Positions 1-9,937 of a stretch of 35,041 bases of DNA are shown here, in pieces (position 1 is the stretch's first letter; every line of letters starts with the position of its first letter). The notes beneath the pieces were generated by a model that had not been told where the DNA came from, did not search any database, and worked only from the letters and a program-made list of their open reading frames with translations. The translations under genes were made by a program, and so were the position numbers. Origin of the DNA: Syncephalis plumigaleata (lineage: Eukaryota > Zoopagomycota > Zoopagomycetes > Zoopagales > Piptocephalidaceae). Where the stretch lies: contig JAIXMF010000125.1 in assembly GCA_025201365.1 (NCBI GenBank), positions 1 through 35,041 on the forward strand, written 5' to 3'.

Positions 1-61
1 TAAATCGCGGAATCTTCTTCAATACGAGGTTTCGGTATAGTTGTTGTACTCAACTCATTAT

Positions 62-1948
62 CTAGTTGTTGCTGTTGTTGCTGTTGTGGTTGCTGTTGCT
101 TGCTGCTGCTTGTTGTGGTTGTGGATGATGATGTCCCGATCCAATTGTACTGAATGTGGCCATTGTTTCCGATTTAGTGGTGTAGCGTTGTAATTGATCT
201 GCTGCTTCCATTAGAGCCGGTGGCATGTGTATATGCTTATTACCATCAGCAGTATGGTTATCCGTGCATATCTCGATACTCTTGATCCACTGTAATTATT
301 CATCAATTAACATACTGGTCGAGTATTCATTAATAATTACTACTTACTGGATCTTCTAGGATCTGTTCAACTGTAATACGTCTTGATGTATCCGGTTCCA
401 GTATACGATACATTAAACGACGACATGGCTCGGATAGTTTAAGGAATGGCTCAAAAGCACCGGATTTACGTCGTTCCAAGAATCCCAGATAATTGGCATC
501 CGATCGATTGGCCTGTCTGAAGGGAATACTTTGGAATCGCATGGCGTAGTAGACAATGCCGCATGCCCATATGTCCACCTTGCGTCCATCGTATTCACGT
601 CCCGTAAACTCTTCCGGTGCAATGTACGGCTCCGAGCCACACAGTCCTTTCGAGCGATGATTTTTGCCTTCCCAGCAGACGCGGAACACGTCGGATACAC
701 CAAAATCGGTAATCTTCAACTTGCCACGCATGTCCATGAGTAGATTCTCCGGTTTAATGTCTCTATGAGCCACACCCATGGAGTGAAGGTAGCCGATGCC
801 TTGAATCAACTGGTGGAAACAGCAATTGATCTCCACGTCTGTCATGCAGTTGCTCTTGATGATATGATACAGATCACCACCCGGACAGTATTCCATCACT
901 TCGCACCATTGCGAATTCTCGTCTTGAACTAAATCGACCATCTTGACGATATTGGGATGATTTAGACTGGCAGAAATGCAGAACTCGCTGGTAAGTTTCT
1001 TGATGTATTCCCTTTCCGTTTCATCACGACGACGTTTACGGAATTCCTATTAGACATATATTCATTTAGTATGACGTAACTATTATCTACTTTTACCGGT
1101 TAATGATTACTTACTTTGACTGCGTATAAAGTCTCATTTGCAGTGCCATCGACATCGTCAAGTCGTCGAGCCAGGCGTACCACCGCGGAGGCACCTCTTC
1201 CGATGAGTCCAGCATCGCAGATGCCATATTTCTTATGGAGTTGTGGTCGCATCTCCGGTTCATCCTCATCTTTACGAGCTAGACTAATACCACGCGTGGC
1301 TGCTGCTCGATTTGCGCGTGCTGCATGAGCAGCGGACGATCCAGCGGGCGCGTCACCAAATGGATCGTCGTCGTCGTCCGAGTCAGCCCCAAAATCACCG
1401 CCAATCAAGGCCTGAAGTGACGATGCCGATCGTTGAATAAACTGTTTACCTGACATGGAAGAATTGACATTTCCAGATGTACTAGCATTGTTACTTGTAC
1501 TAGCTGCTGCTGCTGCTGCTGCTGCCTGACGCTTAGCATCACCATTAAGCAATCTATCGAGTAGTCCTTGTTTCTTTGGTGGAGGTGGTGGCGGCGGTGG
1601 AGATGGAGCAACTAGCTCGTTATTACTGCTAGTTGATGTTGGTGATTCTATGAGTGCATCCGTTGACGTATGCGTTGATGTTCTGTTATGTGCCACCGGT
1701 TTATCGGATAACCTTGTGGTACCTGGATGATAAGTGTTCACACGACGATGACGACGAACTGCCTCTGTCTCAGTGGTGCTGCTACTCCTTTGAACGGATG
1801 CAGCAGACTCTTGATGTTCCTGCTGGTCTTGTTGTTGTGCTGCACGACGACGAGCATTTTCGGCAGCTCGATTATGGGGCGCACTCTGACGTCGTCGAAC
1901 ATGTAGGTCCATGCCAGGTGCCCAGCAATCAGTGGAGAATGTCACCAT
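62..1948 (-). CDS. HAL4/SAT4-HAL5/NPR1-type serine/threonine protein kinase
   Basis: Three exons, 1948-1115, 1046-348 and 289-62, give about 586 residues. The glycine loop (GRGASA) is near residue 255 and the ATP-binding lysine is in YAVK (278), the last codon of exon 1. The catalytic loop is HRDIKPEN (Asp374), followed by DFG (Asp392). The activation segment reads SKGLCGSEPYIAPEEF, with CWEGKNH just before it, which is the signature of the fungal HAL/NPR1 kinases. In yeast these stabilise nutrient and K+ transporters at the plasma membrane; that role is inferred here. The N-terminal ~240 residues are low complexity (Ser, Ala, Gln, a run of prolines) and probably disordered. The short C-terminal tail is His/Gln/Asn-rich. 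Both introns have GTAAGT donors. The first in-frame ATG is at 1948; a second ATG at 1912 is also possible, and an upstream exon cannot be excluded. Confidence 0.9.
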
Positions 1949-3987
1949 ATCGAAAAGTATGCAATCCTTTTTAACTCCAGTAACAAGTAAATTTAATACA
2001 GAAAGGAAAGAAACAGTCAATAATGTTGCTCTGACTACTACTACTAAATGATGGAAGCTATCAAAGTTCCACAGTAGTAATGGCTGCTATGGTTAGCACA
2101 AACTTAATGCTTTGTAATATCAAGAGATAATTAGTCAGATGACAAAGATGACTAAACAAATCAAGTAAAAAGGAACGAGACTACCGTTGAGTAGTGTAGC
2201 AAGCAGGTAGTCAAGTAAGTATGGAAAAAGATCGGCAAACTTATAAAGTGAACTAGGGATTCAAGCAAAGAAAAGAGAATGGATACGATAGAGAAGAAGG
2301 AACAAGTGTAATATGTCACATTACACGGTAGTTCGATATAACGCAAGCCTATGAGGGACTGGTTACGATTATCGAGGCAAGGTTGACATTAGGCTTACAC
2401 GCATACACAAGAACATGGAAGACACGCGCTGTGTGCAAGAATAACAAATGGTTAATCCATTCAAATGATGGAGTGTGGCTATCGGATCACGCATAAAAAT
2501 ATCGTCTATTTTCTACTCAAATTTTGCTTGTATTTCGGCTTTTGAACTGTGCGTAGTAAAGAAAAAAAGGGTAATTCATTTCCCGTAATCAACCTTCCTT
2601 ATGTGGGCACATCGTGACATAGTGGTGACGACATGGCGTGGTCAATGGCTTAATGGTATTTAGTAACGTATGTGTATGTGTGTGTGTGTGTGTGCGTGTT
2701 GCCGTAGATACCGTGGTTTAGTATAAATTATCGTGATAGCCAGTGTAGGAATATAGGCTTGATGATTAGTAAATGGAATGAAACAAGTAATACAAATGGA
2801 ATGAATTCATCAATATGACATAGGATAATAGTGCATGACGATGACAATAATGACAACGATGATAATGATTAGTAATCCAGATATCAATAGCTGATGTAGT
2901 TATGCAGTGTATTTATTTGACAACAAGATAAAAGCTAAATCAATTAGTAGAATACTGCTTACATTGTTGTTGAAATAGTAGTGTATAATGTATATCGTAT
3001 AGAATTGGTACTAACAGTGATACCATTTCTCTTTGGATTGAGTAGTATTCCACAAGGGTATGGATTCAATGGAAAAACTATTGCTACAAATGACGAATTG
3101 TCTTGTAATATCACGTAGAATGATCCAGAATGATTTTGTTTTAAATTACGAAACTGCTCTCAACTGCATTACCAAATGGGCATGCACTAAAACGTGTACC
3201 AGCTAAAGGAGACGTCAATATTCACTCATTTAGTCAGAAGAAAATTAAATGGAACATATGCTTTTCTCTCTCTCGTTTGGCCATATGGCGCAGGTACCAT
3301 CATTTGCTTAGCCATTGTTCATTCAATGGGAATATTCCATAATTGTATCAATAATTTACGCCTATCGCTATTCGTTGATGGCGCAATGCTTCCACTACCT
3401 TTTAAGCTCAATGATTTATGGGTCCTCGTTCGGCTTTATATTGTAATCCATTTATTTATTTGGCAATCTCATGTAAACTGACACTGAAATATCTATTTAC
3501 ACTACTAATTGCATTTATATTTACTATTTCTGTCATTTACCCATTGCCAATTATGTCGACCTCTCCGTGTTTTATATGGGTGTGCTCACATAACGAATAG
3601 TGCCATTTCCACATTCGAATTTCGAAATTGCTTTGTATGGTAATGTTAAATACCCGATAGTTAAAACCCCGTTGCAGGTCCATTATAGGCAACGCAAGGA
3701 AATGAGCGAGCTCGTGTGTTTCAAACAAACCGGTCTACTTGATAGATTCAGACAGAGCTATTGGGATGCATCATGTAGGAAATATGATATAAAAGCTGCT
3801 TGTCAATTTGTTACTTCTAGTACATTATCACTTCTTTTCTACTCAACTACTTGCTAGACGCAATACGATTTTTCTTGCTTCATTGACTTTTTTTGATTTA
3901 CTATAACGCTTGTGTAGTACGCCAATTACACCTGATACTGCTATCGACGATATACATCTACGGAAATTCTTACGCACAACTTTCAAG
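1949..3987. other. Divergent intergenic region between kinase and repeat protein
   Basis: Two kilobases separate the start codons of two divergent genes, so both promoters should lie here. The sequence is AT-rich and has a TG microsatellite. Short open frames at 3194-3481 and 3600-3857 show no domain, codon bias or splice support. I see no RNA gene. Confidence 0.6.
2671..2694. repeat. TG-dinucleotide microsatellite
   Basis: An alternating TG tract with one A and one C interruption lies in the intergenic region upstream of the kinase gene. Confidence 0.85.
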
Positions 3988-5835
3988 ATGCACGCCTATC
4001 CTTTGACGCTCGTTCTAGTCTTGGCTTCATTAAGCTTGACTCACGCTCTACCAATCGCCAATGTCACTCCAGGAACCTTATCCACTACAGCAACCAACAC
4101 ACTTCCAGCGACCGGACTTGATGACACGTTTAACGCTGGCTTTGATGATCTCACTCTAAAATCCGACAAGCTTACACCCAATGCTGCTACCACTGCTACC
4201 ACTGGTACTAACGCTGCCACCACAGGAAATCCAGCCAATGCCGCCACCAATTCAGCTACCAATACAGCCACCACTGGCACCACAGGTACTAATTCAGCTA
4301 GTACTGCCAATACCGCCCCTGTTACCAGCACTGTTATCAAGAGTTCAACGACTTCCACTCTCGATGATTCAAGTGACATAAAGCTCACTGATCCTACCAC
4401 TGCTTCCACTGTTACGCAGAAGGCAGACAAGGTGACATCTACCACTGGTACTACCGGAACCACTGGCGCTACCGGCGCCACCGGCGCCACCACTGCCACT
4501 ACTGGCAACCCAGTCAACACTGGTACCAATGCTGCTGCTAATACCAGTGTTAAGACAGCAGTTACCGGCACAACTGCTAACAGCCCATTGTCTACTGGTT
4601 TTGATAGCTTCGATAACTCGAGCTTCAGTGACCTCACAAGCAGCACTGGCAAGGCTCCCCTTACCACTACGCAGAAGGCAGACACTTTGACTACTGCTGC
4701 TACTGGAGCTACCGGAGCCACCGGCGCCACCACTGCCACTACTGGCAACCCAGTCAACACTGGTACCAATGCTGCTGCTAATACCAGTGTTAAGACAGCA
4801 GTTACCGGCACAACTGCTAACAGCCCATTGTCTACTGGTTTTGATAGCTTCGATAACTCGAGCTTCAGTGACCTCACAAGCAGCACTGGCAAGGCTCCCC
4901 TTACCACTACGCAGAAGGCAGACACTTTGACTACTGCTGCTACTGGAGCTACCGGAGCCACCGGCGCCACCACTGCCACTACTGGCAACCCAGTCAGCAC
5001 TGGTACTAATGCTGCTGCTAATACCAGTGTTAAGACAGCAGTTACCGGCACAACTGCTAACAGCCCATTGTCCACTGGTTTTGATAGCTTCGATAACTCG
5101 AGCTTCAGTGACCTCACAAGCAGCACTGGCAAGGCTCCCCTTACCACTACGCAGAAGGCAGACACTTTGACTACTGCTGCTACTGGAGCTACCGGAGCCA
5201 CCACTGCCACTGGAGCCACTACTGGCAACCCAGTCAGCACTGGTACTAATGCTGCTGCTAATACCAGTGTTAAGACAGCAGTTACCGGCACAACTGCTAA
5301 CAGCCCATTGTCCACTGGTTTTGATAGCTTCGATAACTCGAGCTTCAGTGACCTCACAAGCAGCACTGGCAAGGCTCCCCTTACCACTACACAGAAGGCA
5401 GACACTTTGACTACTGCTGCCACTGGAGTCACCACTGCTACCGGTGCCATTGGAGCTACCGGTGCTACTACTGCCACTGATACAACTAAGCAAGGACCCT
5501 TTAACCCAGTGAACAAATTAGACATAGTTGATCCTAATGTCACCAATAAGATTCTTGCTACTAAGATCGGTACAGTTAACCTAAACGGTCCTAGCACGGC
5601 AAACTTGACTCCATCAGCCGCTGATTCTAGCCTACTTGGAACCGGTAATGCTGACACTACCACAGCAGCTGCCACAGCAGGTACCGGTAAGACCGCCACT
5701 ACCGGTACTGCAAACCAGCCGACTACTGGTACTACCACGGCCAGCACTGGCACTACTAACGGATCTGTAGTAGCGAAATCCGATAATCCCAATATTCTTG
5801 GTTTCAAGGATGCTCTTCCAGCTAGCACCTTGTAA
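3988..5835 (+). CDS. Secreted Ala/Thr-rich tandem-repeat cell-surface protein
   Basis: Single exon, 615 residues. The ATG at 3988 opens a clear signal peptide (hydrophobic LTLVLVLASLSL, likely cleavage near THA-LP). The upstream in-frame extension to 3910 would need a TTG start and would bury the signal peptide, so I reject it. The mature protein is dominated by Thr, Ala, Gly, Ser and Asn. Residues about 172-490 consist of four 80-residue repeats, each with a polar GFDSFDNSSFSDL block and an AATGATGA-type linker. NVT, NTS and NSS sequons and the Thr content suggest heavy N- and O-glycosylation. There is no C-terminal hydrophobic tail for a GPI anchor, so it is probably released or held in the wall non-covalently. 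The Gly-Ala-Thr runs look collagen-like but are too short to call a collagen. No enzymatic domain is visible. An adhesin or wall-filler role is inferred from composition only. Confidence 0.85.
   Translation: MHAYPLTLVLVLASLSLTHALPIANVTPGTLSTTATNTLPATGLDDTFNAGFDDLTLKSDKLTPNAATTATTGTNAATTGNPANAATNSATNTATTGTTGTNSASTANTAPVTSTVIKSSTTSTLDDSSDIKLTDPTTASTVTQKADKVTSTTGTTGTTGATGATGATTATTGNPVNTGTNAAANTSVKTAVTGTTANSPLSTGFDSFDNSSFSDLTSSTGKAPLTTTQKADTLTTAATGATGATGATTATTGNPVNTGTNAAANTSVKTAVTGTTANSPLSTGFDSFDNSSFSDLTSSTGKAPLTTTQKADTLTTAATGATGATGATTATTGNPVSTGTNAAANTSVKTAVTGTTANSPLSTGFDSFDNSSFSDLTSSTGKAPLTTTQKADTLTTAATGATGATTATGATTGNPVSTGTNAAANTSVKTAVTGTTANSPLSTGFDSFDNSSFSDLTSSTGKAPLTTTQKADTLTTAATGVTTATGAIGATGATTATDTTKQGPFNPVNKLDIVDPNVTNKILATKIGTVNLNGPSTANLTPSAADSSLLGTGNADTTTAAATAGTGKTATTGTANQPTTGTTTASTGTTNGSVVAKSDNPNILGFKDALPASTL
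4501..5460 (+). repeat. Four tandem copies of a 240-bp coding repeat
   Basis: Units start at 4501, 4741, 4981 and 5221 and keep the reading frame. Units 1 and 2 look identical over the full 240 bp. Units 3 and 4 share variants absent from units 1 and 2: CAGTCAGC for CAGTCAAC, TACTAAT for TACCAAT, and TCCACTGG for TCTACTGG. The last part of unit 4 is degenerate, and the 60 bp before unit 1 resemble a decayed repeat end. The pattern fits successive duplication with recent homogenisation. Confidence 0.95.
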
Positions 5836-6167
5836 GCCAACTAACTAACTAACACTCCATTGTTAAACAATGTTTATCGTGTTATGCCTCATTATTATAT
5901 GTCGTTTCATTCGCTTGGTTGTCCTATGACAATTGAGCTTATGAAATATTTACGATTGTTTGCTACAAGTAAAATTCGTGTAAAACATAATAACTCATGA
6001 TCGTGTATGTTCATTCTACCATGTTCAGCTTTACATTGAATAACTATGTATTAGCGAGTATTAACGAAATACGTTATTTATTACTAGAATTAAAATCTCA
6101 TTATTTATTGTCATACAATCCATTGCATACATATAGAATATATATATAGAATAACAATGCGGAGGAA
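5836..6167. other. Convergent 3' intergenic region
   Basis: This holds the 3' ends of the repeat-protein gene (plus) and the hydrolase-phosphatase gene (minus). It is AT-rich with no open frame of note. Both transcripts should be polyadenylated here, and their 3' ends may overlap. Confidence 0.6.
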
Positions 6168-8894
6168 TTAGAGTTGCGCAACAAGCGGTTCTTGTAGTTT
6201 TGTGCGTACCATATCGACCTGTGACTGAGTAAGACCGCAACTACAAAGATACGCCTCGACTCCTTGATATTGCTCGCGTAACAAAGCAATTGTTCCAGCC
6301 ATACAACCCGGTCTATTGACATACACACATATACATACGCTTAATATCTATCATATTGCAGTGTCTATTTTTCTTTACTTACGGTGTACCCAATACAGCA
6401 ATTGCTTGTTCCTCGCTTATACTACCATTGGACAGTTTGGTAATCTTACCAATTGCATAGTCCGATGCTAATACATATACATATGCATACATCATTCATC
6501 CAAAAAGAAAGAAACGATTAGTTAAAAACAATGTAATCTACAGATAGCTACTTACGTGGTGCCAAAGTGGCAGTCAACCCGTAATCCCAACAGATGTGAT
6601 TCTCATCGACACCCGCTAGTAATTGGAATATCATCGCTACTATTCCGGTACGATCCTTGCCAGCCGAGCAGTTAAAAGCAAACGGACGGCCATCCTGTAG
6701 GATGTACTCGCAAATACGCTTGAATACATGTTGACCACTCTCCAAAATGGATGCATATGCTATCATTGTCAAAATGTCAGTTAATCACACCTATACCTCT
6801 GCTTATCGCTTACCTTTGATGAATCCTTCACTACCCTCCGTATAAAGCTGCCATCGTTTGGCTAGTTCCGTGGGTGAGTACTCGCCAACACTGAATACCG
6901 GCAAATGCTCCACTACAATTGATCCTACATCTCTGATAATAGAAATATATTAACATACACATACATATATGATTGTTTGCTTAGTCTCTAATATTACCCG
7001 TGTGGCTTGCGTTCAACTTCAATATCGGAACGTAAATCAAATATCCTGGCAATACCAAGTTGCATTAACGTGTCACGACCATTTCGCGTAATTTCTGATA
7101 GCCTGCATCATCATTATTCACAAGTTATTATTGAGTAATTGACAATCGTATTATTGGTATTGTGGCACACTTACTCTGCACAACGGAAGCCATAACGTGC
7201 ACGCATCCATCGACCGTATCTTGTGGGATAGCCGCCCATATCGCGAAAGTTCCTTACACCCTCGACTGGAATAACTCGTGACGCGGTAGTTTGTCGTAAA
7301 CGAGGATGAATGTACACGCCTGGAACAGCTGTGGCAGTCGGTGAACGTACAGGTGTACCACGAATACCTCCACTCAATTCTATTATATTATCCGGTTGAT
7401 GTGATAGTGTGACGAGTGCACCAGTCTCGCCGAATGTGCCAAGTTCACATGTAGTAGCATTTTCATGATCAAATGGAGGTGGCATGTCATCCTCATGACG
7501 CGTATGACTCTCCGCTTGCTGCTGCTTCTTTTCCAATGCATTGATCCATTTGTTATGATCGGCAAATGGCGAATCAGCCGAGCCAACTAGATCAAAGTAG
7601 CGTGTAACTACCGTAGATACTTGATCAAAGTAACCTTTATAGTTATGATCTGCACCGGTTATTAAGTGAAGTGTATGTGTTGGGATAAGATTGGCGAAAT
7701 TAACGGCATTACTGATAGGAACAACCTATGTATCATTATCATTATTACTGCTACTATTATTACTAGTCTACTACTTACATTATCTTCCGTGCCATGAATA
7801 GTAAGTACTGATACTCGAGGTGACATGCTCATAACTAGAACGTAATTAAATGTTACTACCATTGCAATAAACAACGAATATCATCATCATCATCATCATT
7901 ATCATTATCAAATTACCTGCAGACATATCGTATAATGGAATTCTGGCTGCATCTCTTGCTGTTATTGTGTAGGACACCGTTCGTCCACCAGCCGTAAAAC
8001 TACTTTCTAATGGATTCTAGTAAAGAGTAAGTATATCACAGTGTCATCATCATCAATATTAATACACTCCTACCTCTTTCAGCATATCCAATTGCTCATT
8101 AGTCGGTGCAGTATCCGAGAAATCAAACCGTGCACTTATATTAACAACGTGTGGTACTTTATCACCATGGAGTACAGCATATGACAGAGCAGCTACTGCG
8201 CCTATATAACAATTATTATTGTTGTTATTTTACTAACTATTATCATTTACCTCGTGAATGACCAATAATACCGTAGACTTCATATTGATGCTTGTTGATC
8301 AAATAGTCGACGGCACACTTCAAATCATTAATTTCTCCCTGTGATTGATGATACATCGTCGTTAGCATATCATATTTACAATATCGCTCATTCTATCTTA
8401 CAGTAAAGCCATCCAATATAAATTCTCCTTCACTGCCGCCATTGCCGCGGAAATCAAATCGAAATGTATCATATGGCAATTCTCTCGCGAGTTTAGGCAA
8501 AAACAAATAGTTCTTATGGCCTTATGTCACGATTGTATCAGTAACCAAGCTATAGACCACGAAGATGTTCCTATTATTCACGCAATGGCAACTCACCTTG
8601 ATAGCCATGACATAGAATGATCACTCGCTTCTTAGCAGGTCCATCGAGTACTTGACCTGTGATACGTGACCTCGTACACAGTGTACCCGCCAATAGATGG
8701 CCCTCACCGTTCGTGAACGTGTACGGCGTCTCGTGATAGCCGATCAAGTTACGATATCCATTGTCCAACACGACATATTCGTCACCGTCCTCCAAGCGAC
8801 TTTTTGAACTCTGCGGTTTCTGCGACTCGATACTACTAGTAGTAGCTGTAGCTGCAGTAGTAGTAGTAGTAGTAGTAGTAGTAGATTCGGTCAT
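6168..8894 (-). CDS. Fusion protein: alpha/beta hydrolase plus tyrosine phosphatase (Y_phosphatase3-type)
   Basis: Twelve exons (8894-8597, 8520-8402, 8338-8251, 8201-8074, 8016-7917, 7834-7779, 7725-7175, 7102-6998, 6932-6814, 6759-6556, 6467-6383, 6312-6168) splice in frame to 665 residues. Residues ~45-320 are an alpha/beta hydrolase of the predicted-esterase type. It has HGYQG at 96-100, RFDFRGN, nucleophile Ser167 in GHSRG, acid Asp262 in HGTEDN and His290 in GADHNYKG. Residues ~415-665 are a Y_phosphatase3-like tyrosine/lipid phosphatase. It has VRNFRDMGGYPT, FDLRSD and the CX5R loop CSAGKDRTG with Cys552 and Arg558. The residue before the catalytic Cys is Asn, where this family usually has His. 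Exon 7 runs unbroken from the hydrolase His into the phosphatase start, which makes two separate genes unlikely. A Thr-rich N-terminus is encoded by a trinucleotide repeat. The ATG at 8894 is the first in frame. Substrates are unknown. Confidence 0.9.
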
Positions 8895-9937
8895 TTTGTA
8901 TTTCAAATGTAGGCGGAGAAGGGTGAATAAGTAGCGTTCGTAGTTAGTTGTTGTCGTTAATAGAATAGAACGGCGCTTATAACGGTAAAAATGACTTGGT
9001 AAATGAAGTGAGAACTAGCGGTGTTTTAGCGGTACATTATCGGCAAGAAATAAGCCGATCAAATGAGGAACGAGTCGAAACGGAATTCCTCATCCGTCCA
9101 CTCAATCGACACTTGAACTGATCCATCTTATTATTATGACATTCATGAATCCCTTCTACAACTGCCATTGATTTCTGTATTTATCGGTCATCCTACTCTG
9201 ATGTCTATATCATACACACACATGTAATATCATTCTAAGGGGAACACAATTACGATTATTACTAGTATTATTAGCAATGCAGTCTATCACGTCTTTTCCT
9301 CATGTTCCGCAAGCTGTTAAGCTACAATGAACTATACCGACAACCTATTAATATTCATGAAACACAAACACAAACACATATTCGTACAGTTGGGATTGTC
9401 CTAGCATAAAGTTATGGCTCAACCAGCTACTACTACTTCTACTACCAATGATGTGCCTATGGTGGCAGTTATGCTAACAAGTGAACATCCATAATAATGC
9501 AGCGTTTCTTCATTATCACCAATGGCTGTAGATGTTGTCCAACCATGTGTTTAATCATAGCATGCGTTATCCCATGTAATCAATGGCATTCCTGTGTGTG
9601 TAACCTTTTACGCATGCTTCGTCTTCAGCTCAAGTGCACAACGATAGTCGCCGTCAATCCGTTCACTCTAATAACCTTAACACCCTTTTCCTCTCCCCTT
9701 CTCTATGTCTGCCGCTCTCCCTAGTATTATCTTGTAGTTACCTTTATCGCTGTTATATTGTTATTACTATTATACTGTTATTATTGTTATTGCTATTAGT
9801 TTGAACCGTCGATTGTTTATTATATCAAGATATCGTTTCTCGTGTAATAATTGCTCAGTAGTTCGTCTGGATTTATTGGTATCAGCTGGCCCATTGTCTC
9901 CTATTGTTTCTAACCATCACCACCACCACCACCGTTA
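8895..9937. other. Divergent intergenic region, hydrolase-phosphatase / seven-helix protein A
   Basis: About 1 kb lies between two divergent start codons. It is AT-rich, with a CAC repeat just before the plus-strand start (about 9917-9934) and TTATTG-type repeats around 9765-9800. The open frame at 9497-9724 has no support. The two promoters probably share this space. Confidence 0.55.

Noticed and set aside
3194-3857. Short plus-strand open frames (95 and 85 residues) upstream of the repeat protein
   Set aside because: No domain, signal peptide, splice signals or codon bias set them apart from chance frames in AT-rich DNA, and they overlap other equally weak frames.
3910-3987. N-terminal extension of the repeat protein by 26 codons
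   Set aside because: It would start at TTG and push the signal peptide inward. The ATG at 3988 puts the signal peptide at the N-terminus.
6168-8894. Two adjacent genes rather than one fusion
   Set aside because: No stop, start or intron separates the hydrolase end from the phosphatase beginning inside exon 7, and every junction keeps phase.
9497-9724. 75-residue Cys-rich open frame
   Set aside because: The cysteines show no spacing pattern, there is no signal peptide, and the frame lies in a promoter-like gap.
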